This document shows positions 22,060-33,384 of a stretch of DNA of 64,000 nucleotides, one piece after another. A program made the translations under genes and the position numbers. Positions within the stretch are counted from its first letter, which is position 1; each line of letters opens with the position of its first letter. The notes under the pieces are model-generated. The model was not told the DNA's origin and made no database searches. It saw nothing but the letters and a program-made list of their open reading frames with translations. This DNA comes from Dipteris shenzhenensis (lineage: Eukaryota > Polypodiophyta > Polypodiopsida > Gleicheniales): NCBI GenBank assembly GCA_047967505.1, contig CM106541.1. One strand, 5' to 3'.

Positions 22060-25000
22060 CTTCCAATCTGCAAATCACCATGCAAGAAGGCATTCTTTAA
22101 AGACCATCCCTTCGATGCATCCATAGCAATGACTGCTCTTACAATTGCCATCCTTGCAACCAGAGTGAATGTTTCTTCATACTCAATGCCATATGTCTAT
22201 GCATACCCCTTGACAACTAATCTTGCCTTGTATCTGCTCATAGAACCATCTGCATAGTGCTTCACCTTATAAACCCACTTGTAGCCAATTACATTCTTGT
22301 CTTTTGGCAAAGGCACCAATTCCCATGTAGCATTTGCATCCAAGGCATGCATTTCTTCATCCATCGCTTTCTCCCATTTTTCTTTTCCCATGGCTTGCTC
22401 AAAAGAAGTGGGTTCTAGTTCTTGTATCACTTTGACCATATAGGCATAGTGAATGGCTGTAAATCCATCATATTTCAGCCTATCCACAAGATACTTAACT
22501 ATGGTAGACCTGCGCAAAATAGGCTCACTACCAGGTGCTCTCAAAACATCCCTTGTCTTCCTTACTCCAGGTGTAACAACAGAAGGAATACCCAACTCAT
22601 CATCAAGGCTCTGTTCTGAGCCACTAGATTCACCATCCACATAAGAATGACCTGCATTCACATCAACCATGGGCTGATCTACTTTCTCTTTTCCTTTTCA
22701 TGATACTTGCATACCACGATCTGCATTGCTTTGAGGAGATTCTCCTGATCTCAATCTGCCTATCCATGGCAAAGTATGTGAACCACTGCTAGAGGACACT
22801 ACAGGTCCACTAATATTTTGTGATTACTACTGTGAATTCTGTGCAGCATTACCATTTTGTGCATCTACATCATCAATCACATTTACTGGTTTATACCAGC
22901 TGCTCATCTCATCAAAAACATCTCTGCTCACTGTAAACTTATGAGTAGAAGTGTTATAGCATCTATACCCTTTCTGCTGTAGAGAATAACCAATAAAGAT
23001 GCACTTGTCAACTTTTGGATCCACAACTTGGATCTCAACTCATTTGGCACATGAACATAGGCAATGCAACCAAAAACTTTCAAATGAGAAATATCTGGTT
23101 TCCTACCACTATACCTCTCCTCTGACATCATGCCATGTATTGCTGCAGTGGGAGTCTTGTTCATTATGTAGACTGCTGTAGCAACTGCTTCAGCCCAATA
23201 ATAATCTGGCAGGTCTTTTTTGTTGAGCATGGCACGAGCTACCGCTCCAATATGCCTATTTTTCCTTTCTGCAAGTCCATTTTGCTATGGGGTATGACTG
23301 CATGAATATTGCTACTTTATGCCATGCTCTTGCAGGAACTTGCAAAGTCATTTGAGAGATACTCTCCCCCTCCATCTGACCTTAGGCATTTTATTTGTAG
23401 GCCGGTTCCTTTTCAACCATAGCTTTAAAAGCTTTGAAATGCCCAAACACTTCACTTTTTTTTTTCATAAAATGCACCCAAACTTTTCTGCTGTAGTCAT
23501 CAATAAAAGTCACAAAATAATCGCAACCTCCAATAGATACAGCTTTAGTAGTCCACACATCAGAGTGGACTGGTTCCAATGGCCTCTTACTTTCTTGAAC
23601 ATGTCTAGGAAATGGTTTCCTTGCCTGTTTTCCAAATTGACTGGCTTCACATATCTTATGCATTTTTGCAACCTTGAACTTTAGCAATCTTGCAACAATA
23701 TTTTGGGCCTGCATTAATTTTAGTCACTGTACATTAACATGACCAATGCATTTATGCTAGATATCAATATCTGCAACTACACTAGTCCCATGTGCAAACA
23801 TTGCTGCACTCAATTCAGGCATGTCCACATCCAACGTAAACATCCTGCCCTTCTTCTTCCCTTTTGCTATCAAGCGACCTTTATTTTTCATATCCTCAAC
23901 AAAGCATCCATGCGCATTAAATATGACCTGTAAGCCCTGCTCAACCATTTGACCAACAAAAACCAGGTTCTTGGTGATGTTCGGGACATGAAATACATCA
24001 AACAGGTATTTCTTTTTCCCATCCTACATAGACAAAGGAATTTTACCAATCTGCACAATAGGATGTGCAATATCATCACCAGTCTCCACAAATCCTAGTT
24101 TTTCCATTTTCCTTGCATCCTACATCCATTCTGCATGACCTGTCATGTGGTTTGATGCACCTGAGTCAACATACCACACATCATTGCTTTCTTCTGCACT
24201 TGTCACAAAACTAGTCATGTGCTGCACCATAAACAAATGCTCATTTCTGTCATCACCCTGTCTACTAGAGGATGCATAATTTCCTTGCTGCAATTTTCCA
24301 TTCATAATGTCATTCTGCTTTTTATAGCAATCATTAGCCATATGACCCATTTTACCACAGTAGTAGCATTCAACATTGCTATTTGCATTTTGGCCTCTCT
24401 ACCATCCACCACGACCTCTTTGGCTCCCCCTGCCTCTAAGGTTACCACGTCCTCCATAGGATTGGTTTTCTTGAATTTGCTGCATATTTTGATTTTTGCC
24501 ATGGCCTCCAAATCGGCCTGGTCTACCTCTGCCTCTACCCATTCTAGCATTTGAGTAGAAGACAGTTTCTTTTGAAGTTCCTCCTGAGGAAGATGCACCA
24601 CCATTTCTCTGCTCTTCAGATATTAGAAGAGCAATCAACTCCTCAAAGTCAGAAAATTTTTCACGGATGGCAATGGATGTCCAGAACTGTGCATAATCCT
24701 TTCCTAGACATTCAAGGTCACAGAAACTAAATCATCATCTTCCACTGGCAACCCAATGGAAGCAAGTGCATCTGCAATCTTCTTTACCTTCATGTGGTAG
24801 TCATTGATGCTCATATTTTCTCTCTGCACATTATCCAACTCTCGCTTGAGCTACTTTTTCATGGCTTGCGTATTTGTGCGATACATTTTATGCCTCCTTC
24901 GGCGTGCTTGCATCCTAAATATGCACAATCATAGAAATTGAAATACTAATAGATAGCCAGTACATAACTTTTCTGGCTCTCTCATGCCATCCTTTAAATG

Positions 25001-25430
25001 CCTGCAACTCCTATTGATTGGGAACATTAGGAATAACTGGTTCTTGCTTAGCTCCAGTAATGAATTCCCAACTCGGGGGGGTCACTATGTATAAACCCTC
25101 TATATCACGTGCGTTCAAGGCCTATATTTAAAGTCCCTTATCTGTAAAAAATTTCATTAATAAAATGTACCCCTTTTCTATACAAATCTGTAAATTTTTT
25201 CCAAAACTATTTTAAATAGTCCCTTATGTATATTGATTTCTGTAAATTTTAGAAATAAAAAAAATCCTTCTGTTGAACTCACGTGATAGGGTTACATATG
25301 ATGAGTGACCCCCCCGAGATTCCCAATAGCCTTTTCCCTTAAGGAAAGTCATCATTCTAAACTTCCATGCTTGGAAGTTGTTCTTGTCAAGCTTTTCAGT
25401 GACTATCTATGAAAGAGCATCAGACGCCAT
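22060..25430 (-). pseudogene. Ty1/Copia element C gag-pol, 3' truncated
   Basis: Minus strand. Gag starts at ATG 25,430 (MASDALS, then TAG) and includes KLDKNNFQAWKFRM. It is split by an inserted 246-bp element at 25,073-25,318. Knuckle CYYCGKMGHMANDC is near 24,320-24,375, protease WYVDSGASNHMTG near 24,145-24,183. The integrase spans about 23,714 to 22,930, with TFIDDYSRKVWVHFMKKKSE, LPDYYWAEAV and FGCIAYVHVP. RT opens with NVIGYKWVYKVK near 22,300 and fades near 22,075 at a KNAFLHGDL-like strand. The rest of RT, RNase H and the 3' LTR are missing; sequence continues into the tail of element D. Several stops and shifts mark it as dead. Confidence 0.9.
25073..25318. mobile_element. Inverted-repeat element (MITE) with 8-bp target duplication
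   Basis: The ends are CTCGGGGGGTCACT (25,073-25,086) and AGTGACCCCCCCGAG (25,304-25,318), with imperfect inverted homology extending to about 45 bases on each side (ATCACGTG and GTTCAA words). Both sides carry ATTCCCAA (25,065-25,072 and 25,319-25,326). The interior is AT-rich and non-coding. The flanking Copia C gag frame (WEFITG) is continuous if the element and one ATTCCCAA are ignored, which independently supports an insertion. An 8-bp duplication is typical of hAT elements, though the terminal bases are not the usual hAT CAG/CAA start. Confidence 0.85.
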
Positions 25431-25944
25431 TACAAAACACTGCAAAAAACACAACTTTTATCTCACAAGGGCAGATCTGCAAAACTGATGAAAGTGGTAT
25501 TTGACCACACAGTTACTTCCTAGTGACGATTTTGCATCAATAGATAATAAGAATGATTCTGTCACTCCTAATATCTCTACGCATAGGCATACGATGCAAT
25601 TTCTACAGTAACTTTTCACTGACCTGCAGAACAATGGTTGCACAGCCAAAATAGAGCACTTTTCTGAGTGCCTGCGGAAAACCTCTGCCACCAAAACGAG
25701 CCCCGAAATGGCCTCAAATCATAAGAATAATGTCACTGAGGGCTTTGCCTTCACCCGTAGCTTATGCTACCCTCTCATTGCACCACGAAGGGCATCTCAA
25801 TCTGAGACAGTGCACTCTTTCACTTTCTAGCTATGCTACTTGTAAAGGTTTACTCCCAAACTCAAAAAAGGAAAGCAACATTGATTCTCTTACCAAGACA
25901 CTGCGAACTTGGTTTGCTTCCTTGAGCTCCTTACCACGAACCGA

Positions 25945-25956
25945 GCTTTGATACCA
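25945..25956 (-). other. Primer binding site of Copia C
   Basis: GCTTTGATACCA on the plus strand is the complement of TGGTATCAAAGC, a common Copia variant of the initiator-Met tRNA site. It touches the LTR at 25,957. Confidence 0.85.
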
Positions 25957-26328
25957 TGTGAAGAGAGGAGGAAGAGAGTGGGAGAGAGGTAAGGAGTCTC
26001 ACTTGTAGCTTTCTCACATACACAATGGGGGAATACACACAAAGGTGGAGGCTAAAAATAGTTTTTCTCTTCTTAGTTGTTAAAAGCCAAAAGAACTCTC
26101 TCTCTCAATAAAAAAGGAATAGATGAACCCTATATGTAGGTCTCAAACCAAACTTAGCTAACCTAGGTGGCATACTAACTGAGCCACTAACTAGAGTACA
26201 TAAAGATAGCTATCATCCAGCTATTATTCATGGGTGGTGTACCAACCACATCTACAGCTAATAAGTCAGTGACATAAATGCACAACCGTCACCCTGGCAT
26301 ATCACAAGTGGAGCTTGATATCTCAACA
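25957..26328 (-). repeat. 5' LTR of Copia C
   Basis: A 372-base LTR, TGTGAAGAGAGG..GATATCTCAACA on the plus strand. Its element-sense start, TGTTGAGATATCAA, resembles that of Copia A (TGTTAGATATCAAT), suggesting related lineages. No matching 3' LTR is present. Confidence 0.75.
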
Positions 26329-26335
26329 ATGTGTA

Positions 26336-26555
<220 letters not shown>

Positions 26556-26699
26556 AAGGGAAATAGCTTTGACTAGAGCTTATTTAGGGTAGAGATTAAT
26601 TGGGGGGTTTGCAGAGACAAGAGACGCAAGAGGAGGGGGGGGGAAATGGGGATAATGTGAATATCTAAATGTCAATAACTACATGAATGTGTATAAGAG

Positions 26700-26707
26700 T
26701 ATAGAAA

Positions 26708-26741
<34 letters not shown>

Positions 26742-26845
26742 TCCCTTTATGGTGATTTTCAAAATCTATCCAACTTTAACAAAGTGGTGGTTTTGGGGTT
26801 AGAGTCAGGCAGATGTGTGCGTGTGCGTGTGAAATTTGTTTTGAG

Positions 26846-26884
<39 letters not shown>

Positions 26885-27050
26885 TGTGTGTGTGTGTGTG
26901 TTTTAAAAATAATACCTTTTAATAACACGGCACACGAAGCTCAAATAAGAGTGGATAAAACATTGTATTAATATGTGGGTGTACATAGAGAAAAATTACT
27001 AAAAAAGTGTTGAATCTATCAGGTAGTCCAAGCTCCAAGGGCAAGGTCCA
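26700..27050. repeat. TG-rich repeat with partner at 40,830-41,500
   Basis: Two (TG)n runs (26,710-26,739 and about 26,851-26,901) flank a stretch beginning TTCCCTTTATGGTGATTTTC at 26,741 that recurs at 41,384. A second shared stretch, GAATCTATCAGGTAGTCCA at 27,012, recurs at 40,832. Their order is reversed between the two places, as in a permuted pair. The family is unknown; an LTR or its flank is possible. Confidence 0.7.
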
Positions 27051-27098
27051 CTTACCTACCATCATCCAAACCAACCATTTCACAACAACACAAAGCAA

Positions 27099-27365
27099 CT
27101 ATAGACACGCTTGGTAGACGCGCAAAATAGCGGGCGCGTCTATAGGCGTTGCTTTAGTAGAGGAATTACGGGCGCATCTAAAAGCACGTCTAATAACTCG
27201 TCTATTTGTGCGTATATTAACACGGCTACTTGCACATCTAAACTGAGAAAATACGGGCCCGTCTAACATCGTGTTTATCAGCGCATCTAGTTGCGCATGT
27301 ATTAGCGCGTTTATTTGCACATTTACATTGAGAAACAGATGTGCATTTAGACACGTAGATAGACG
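27099..27365. repeat. Left subterminal motif array of CACTA element
   Basis: About 15 variants of GCGCGTCTA / TAGACGCG in both orientations, rich in CpG unlike the AT-rich surroundings. In the family such arrays bind the element's own regulatory protein; that role is inferred here. Confidence 0.7.
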
Positions 27366-27538
27366 CAAATCAGAGAATATAGAAAGTGAGATTTTGGTGT
27401 ACATCATTGCTTTCCAAACATTGCCCATGATTACCAAAGCACATAATTTTTTGCAAGCACATATATACAAGAATTAAGTGAGATGAGGAGAATGAGACAA
27501 TATGTAAAATAGTTTTGCCAATATCAATTATGGGGCTA

Positions 27539-30500
27539 TGGTTCAATCTCATCCTCAATGAGATCAACCCTTGCCAAACTATCTACTTCAAAATCCAAAC
27601 AAGTGTTTAGATCTACAAATACATTCAACCCACTACTACTTGTGCCACTCATGTGCTCATCAAAATCAGCATCTCGAATGGTAGGCTCGTCCTCACGGGT
27701 AATGGCCTCAATATCTGTATCTCCTATCTCATGATCATCCTCCTCTCTCATATCACGGTCATCATCACGTCCATGGCCATGATCATCCTCCATACGCTCC
27801 ATATTAGTAAATGTACTATACATCACTTTGGAACGTGGCATAATAGGTATGACATGCCACCATCTATTATTATCCACCATTGGTTGATAGACAACCTAAT
27901 TCAAACACAAATACAATCATGTTATTTTTCTTGCATCAAATATTTAAAAGCGAGTATTTTTATATGTGTGCACAGTACCTGTTCACATTGTTGTGGTAGT
28001 ACTAGTGTGTCCTTCCTACTTTGCCAAAACTTTGTGGAGTCAATAGTTACAAAGCCACTTGCATGGCATTTTATTGTTGCATTAGGGCCTCCTTCCACCA
28101 TGTCCTTAAACCACTTTACATCCAAAACATACACAAAGAAGCGTCAAAAGTCAAGAATAATAATATCTTGGATTATGCCACAATAATCATCCATGGCTCC
28201 ATTGGCTCCCACAAAGCTAGCAATGATGCCGCAATCTTGTGTGTTTCTTTTATCATCAATCCGTTGTGTTCAAAAATGCTTGCCCTCACACCATATAGCA
28301 TTGAACATAGTGCACTACACCAAGAAAAAATCAATTAAATAAGCAATCTAAATTATTGAAAGCTCCTAACTTATGCATAACATTCTATATACTGACCTTG
28401 CTCATGCATCCCCTAGCATACTCCCATTCTTCCATTGTGATATGCATCCCCTCGTCTTTTTCTGCTTTCTCCATTTCATCAAGTAGCCAATCCACATGAA
28501 TATCCTTTGGAAGTGCTCTTAGATACTGAGGGTATGGCACACGAGATCCGTGGTGTGTATGAAAGAGGGCCCTTTCTTCTTGTCTTCTTGCCTTTGCATT
28601 CTCGTATTTTGTCACCCATCCTTTCATCACATCACTATTAAGCACGCAAAAGAGGTTGATACTATTATGCAACTCTGTGTCTATTACTTTGTTGCATCCT
28701 TTCCCTTGAGGCACAATAGAGGTCATCCTTAGGTCTTCATCATCTCTCCATAGTCGTGGGAGAGAGCTATCCACATCAACAAGAAACTCAGAAATATATA
28801 CAAGTGACTCTTGTACCAACCAACCCTCAGCCATGCTATGTTTGGGTCTTGCATTTTGTCTCACGAAGCCCTTCAAGGTCTTCATGAAGCGCTCGAGGAA
28901 GAACAACCATCGTGCATGTATAGTACCGCATATAGCAATCTCATCCACCAAATGCACTATGAGATGTAGTTGGCTTGTGAGAATAGAACGTGGAAATGTC
29001 TCCTCCACTAAACAAACCACCTCCACTGACATAGCTCGAGCATTCTCAAGCATGGTGGGATCTATTTCCTTTGAGCTCACATACCTAGAAATGAAAAAGT
29101 ACAGCATATTAGCAATATGCATTCAAACTTGCATGGAGCATTGATCCGCATCATATTTTGTATCATGTAAAGTACTCACAAGCTCGCCCATCTTGTAAAT
29201 ACAATCTTTCATGTCCTTCGATGCACTACGTGAAATGCTAGTAGGTAGTATGAACTGAACCCACGAGGAGGTGGTTAATTAGTTGCTTATAACTATTCAC
29301 TCACAAATTTGAAAGGAAAAAGATATTATGCACATAAAATACTTACTTGGAGCATCTTGTGCCAATCATGAGATTTCAAGCCATATAATTGCTCTACACC
29401 TCTTTTCTTGCTCTTTGTAAAGGCTCCCTTCAAACACCTCATGCATCCAGTGGGAGTATGAATTGTAGTAATAGCGCGCTTCACCGTCACCATCTCTAGC
29501 TTTGATAACATCCACAGTGCACGAGGTAAAAAAACATGCCCATTTGGTCTCTCTTGAGGCCAAGCTTCATCCATCCTCCCTGTGGTACATAGATCCTCCC
29601 TTATGCCTGCTGAATCTCGTGTCCCATTCAAATGCTCCCAAATGGTAGATGCCACATTCTTGAAGATATGCATGGGATCAAGCAGGTGATTGATCTTGAG
29701 GTGGGACCAATATGGTAAATGATAAAAGATGGAGTATCTAAACAAAATAAAGTGTTAGCGGGCAATCTTTACTTTCAGCCAATATAGCTAATCTTTACTT
29801 CTAGCCAATAGTTACAAACCCTTACCGGCTCATGCCAAGTGGTGAAGGAGTCGTGGAACCGTCCCAAATTCTCATATAATCTCCCGCAGTGAGTGATTGT
29901 GGGAGGACTTCATTCCAAGGGGCAACATATCTAGGATGATCAGGTGGGAGAAATCGATGGTGATTCTCATAGATGACCTTATTCAATGCGTCTGCCCGTG
30001 AGGCAACTAGCGAAGGACCACAAACAGGACATGCATGGTAACCCGATGTAGTGAGACCTAAACAATAGATGCAATTAAGAGTTGAAGGTGGGTTTAGGGT
30101 GCCACATCCTTTGCCTATTCATAATTAGAAGTGCAATGCTTACCTAAACACTCGCCATAGCCTAGGAAGTCATGCACCATCCACATCAAGACTGCTTTGC
30201 AGTTGAAGTCTCGTGACGAGGGAGGCCTGCTCACATCATGCACCTCGATACCTCTCCAAAGAATCTCTAGCTCATCAATCAAAGGCTCCAAATAAACATC
30301 AGGGTTTTTGACTTTATGTTTCCCTAGAATTAGAAGGGACAGCATAACATGTCCTTTCTTAATAGCCATAGAGGGTGGAAGATTGTAATTCACCAATATC
30401 ACTGGCCATACACTGTAAGATGTGCTTTTGAGACCAAATGGGTTCACACCGTCCATACCCAATCCAAGTCTCAATCTCCTAGGTTCTTCCTTGAAGCTTG

Positions 30501-31602
30501 GCCATGTGTCTTCAATATGCTTCCACGCAGGAGAGTCCGCGGGAGTTCTCCACTTGCCATCGGTTGATCGATGGGAGGAATGCCATGACATGAGCTCTGC
30601 AATAGATTTGCACTTGAACATATGTTGGATGCGAGGGATTATGGGAAAATGTTGCAGAACCTTACGAGGCACGTCCAAGGTTTTGAGATCTGCTCTATAT
30701 CTTGCCTCTCCACAAGTAGGACACTCTCTTGCATCCTTATGTAGTCCACGAAACAAAATGCAATCGTTGACACATGCATGGATGCGCTTGTAATCTAATC
30801 CTCCAAGAGAGGTCACATGTTGCCTTGCCATATCTCTTGAGATCGGTAGTTTATTCTCCCTTGGAAGCATTTTACACAATAGCCTGCACGTGAAGACCAT
30901 AAATGAGGAAAAGCATTCGAGTAATTGACCCACTAGCATAATTCACCATGTTTGCAAAATAGACTTTAAAGCTTACTTGAGTAATGCATTCAAACTTGCA
31001 TTGCTCCATCCATAGATGGTTTGCAAGTTTAGTAACTCAAGGGAGGCGCATAGAACAGAGAATGTGCACCCCTCAAACAGTGGAGTCGATGCTGCAGTAA
31101 AAAGATCATCCTGCTCCATGCTATCATCCCTCCCTTGATGGACATATAAATCCCACACCATATCATCAAACACCTCCTCCTCCATGGCTTCATGAGGTAA
31201 AGGCGGAGGGCTACTATCACCATCACTCCATGCATCCGTAACGGTCCCTTTTGAAGATCTTACCTCATATCACCAACGCTTCACCTCCTCATGGCAAGCA
31301 TAGGGCAACATATGCGGGTGTGGCACTGCATCCTGTATCAAATTAAAACAGGATCATAACTCAAACATATGAACACCCATAGGTATCTCAATCAACCTAA
31401 ACTTACAAACCCTTACCCTGTTTACGGTCACATCCCACTCTCCATACTTTGAGATATGATTGAGTGTAATCCTGCGTGCACGATACATGTTTCCTTGACA
31501 TCGATCACACAGACATTTGATTTTTTGCTCCAACCACATTTCGCGATGGTGGATACGGAGGGATTCATCCTCACTGGAGCTACTTGTTGAAGATGAAGAC
31601 AT
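27539..31602 (-). pseudogene. CACTA transposase (tnp2 family), nine exons
   Basis: Exons by GT..AG borders on the minus strand: 31,602-31,417; 31,332-30,977; 30,883-30,144; 30,057-29,826; 29,737-29,347; 29,254-29,180; 29,084-28,397; 28,314-27,979; 27,895-27,539. Exon 1 has a Ser-rich start and CLCDRC. Exon 3 holds the tnp2 core: CPTCGEARY, LGMDGVNPFG, STSYSVWPVILVNYNLPP, LEPLIDELEILWRG. Exon 4 has YHACPVCG and FLPPDHPRY; exon 5 HLLDPMHIFKNV and LYGLKSHDWHKMLQ. Exon 7 matches DUF4218, exon 8 DUF4216 (TQDCGI, YVLDVKWF), and exon 9 is acidic. A TGA in exon 2 (KRW-stop-YE) and stops in exon 8, including LDF-stop-RFF, make it a pseudogene unless some are recoded or spliced out. Confidence 0.88.
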
Positions 31603-31659
31603 CCTACAAACAAACAACCCACCAAATTTGCTCTTCTTCAAATGTTTAATTTTAAACTC

Positions 31660-32345
31660 TGTGGCGCGTCTAAAGGTGTGCCTAAAAGTACGTCCACAGT
31701 CACATCTAAAGGCGCGTCTACTCTGTGTATTTAGACGTGCCTATAGACGTGCCATTAGATGCGATTATAGATGCAGCTTTTAAACCTGCTTTTAGCGCGC
31801 TCGGTTTGCTTTTCTTCACATTACTTATACTTCGCGCGGCTTGCTTCCTTCCTTATTAGCAGATCCACAGTTTCGATGCTTAAGAGGAAGGCTCCCATAC
31901 TTACTTCCAAGCTTACACTTAAGAGGAAGGCACCCACACTTACTTCCAAGCTTAAAGGAGAGGAGGACGAACAAGGAGGAGAAGCAACTTTGAAAAAGAA
32001 GAAGAACCTTCCATACCTCTATCCAAGGTAAGTCTTTGTGCACTTGATCTTGTTTGGAAGTTTGCTCTCTTTAGATTTGTACTTTCTCGTATCCAAGAAA
32101 CGCATGATCTGGGTATCAGTGTCACGTTTGTGTGTCGAGCGTAATGTCCTTTTCTACTTTTTAGAAATTTCGTCTGTCGGGGTGCGTCTATAGGTGCGTC
32201 TCAGAGCGCATCTAAAACCGAGCCTACAGGTGCGTCTAAACGTGCGTCTAGTCTGTTTGCAGACACAAATAGACGCGTCTATAAATGTGCTGTTATACGC
32301 AAAAATAGACGTGCTTATCAAACATGTCTATAGATGCACTCTGAC
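31660..32345. repeat. Right motif clusters of CACTA element
   Basis: Two clusters of GCGTCTA-like motifs: 31,660-31,800, immediately upstream of the transposase start codon, and 32,179-32,345. The first may be the transposase promoter region. Between them, 31,860-31,945 contains a 51-base unit (AAGAGGAAGGC..ACTTCCAAGCTTA) repeated twice in a small basic frame. Confidence 0.65.
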
Positions 32346-32419
32346 AGTAAGCCTCTCTTCCCTTCCCCTTTCTTCTCAGCTCATCAGTAATAGATTTTTT
32401 TTCTTTTTTCTAGTTCAAT

Positions 32420-33043
32420 ATGTGGCCAGGAAGCGCTTCCAGCTCACCTGATCTCTGGGATTCTATTTGGAAGGACTTATATAACCTTTTAGGGCACCCT
32501 CCTAGTCCTGCGGAGTTATACGGGTATATGATGGGTACTCTAAACACTCCCCAGGAGTCGGCACTACAAACTCCAAACCACCCCACACCACCTGAGATCA
32601 CCCCAGCAGAGTCAGCACAACTATCTTATGCCCCTTCTTATGCCCCTTCCCCCATACCGTCTTATGCCCCTTCCCCCATGCCATCTTATGTCCCTTCTGC
32701 CATCCTGTCTTATGCCCCTTCCCCCATGCCGTCAAGAGGTCCTTCTGTCTCGCAGAGCCATTGACGTACTCCTGTGCCATCAAGACTCGGTTCTCCAGCT
32801 ACGAGTGGTCAGCGTAGTCCCGTGCAGTCTCCAACTATGAGTGGCCAGCGTACGAGCTCGACACGACATGATAGCAGGCGTAGTAGCAGGGAGAGCGGTG
32901 GGGGATGCAAGGCACAGTGCTTTGGGAGGGGTGGCGATGGGGACGATGATGATTCAGATGATTTAGACGTGCCTCCAGGTGATGGTACGATATTCTATAA
33001 CATCACTCAGACAGGAGGCATCTTGATGGATGTGCGTACATAA
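32420..33043 (+). pseudogene. Proline-rich repeat protein frame beside the CACTA element
   Basis: The frame opens MWPGSASSSPDLWDSIWKDL, runs to a TGA at 32,762-32,764 and continues in a +1 frame (from about 32,768) to 33,043. Residues 70-110 contain four to five copies of SYAPSPMP-like octapeptides, then PATSGQRS/PTMSGQRT repeats, an Arg/Ser stretch and an acidic DDDDSDDLD segment. A splice acceptor (TTTTTTCTAG) lies six bases before the ATG, and a consensus donor (CAAG|GTAAGT) at 32,027 ends a basic Lys-rich frame from about 31,870, so a two-exon gene is possible although that junction does not keep this frame. It could be a second, divergently transcribed CACTA gene. No known domain is recognised. 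Confidence 0.35.
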
Positions 33044-33348
33044 ATTACTTGAGAAACAAATTAAAAAGGGGGTTAGGCCACACCCTTAACCAAATAATTA
33101 TCTAAGAATTAAATAAAAGGGGGGGGAATCCACACCCTTAGAAAAATTCCATTACCAAAACTACATGACAAAGGAAACTAATTAAATGATCGTAAATTTC
33201 ATGAAAATTTGACTAAATTCCTAAGAAGTATTAAGCAGAAAGGAAGGGTAGATAGTTATGAAATGTTTTTATTTAAAATTTCAAGAAGTTACGTGGTGCT
33301 ACAGAGAGTTTCATAAGTTTATATATATGTATATGTATATATATGCAT

Positions 33349-33384
<36 letters not shown>

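Larger units (their letters stand above)
27099..32333 (-). mobile_element. Degenerate CACTA (En/Spm-type) transposon
   Basis: A minus-strand tnp2-type transposase gene is enclosed by clusters of a short motif, GCGTCTA/TAGACGC and variants: left 27,099-27,365, right 31,660-31,800 and 32,179-32,345. The outermost motifs form an imperfect inverted pair starting CTATAGACA (27,099-27,122 against 32,310-32,333, about 18 of 24 matching by eye). Clustered subterminal motifs near both ends are characteristic of CACTA elements. A clear CACTA terminus with a 3-bp duplication was not found, so the borders are provisional, and the right end may reach 33,043 if the plus-strand proline-rich frame belongs to it. 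Confidence 0.7.

Noticed and set aside
20443-26328. D 3' LTR and C 5' LTR as two ends of one Copia element
   Set aside because: Both are minus-strand and flank Copia C, but the two LTR sequences are not similar beyond the last few bases, so they are not a pair.
28313-28328. CACTACACCAAGAAAA, looks like a CACTA-type terminus
   Set aside because: It lies between transposase exons; read on the minus strand it is a pyrimidine tract plus TAG splice acceptor, and no inverted partner was seen.
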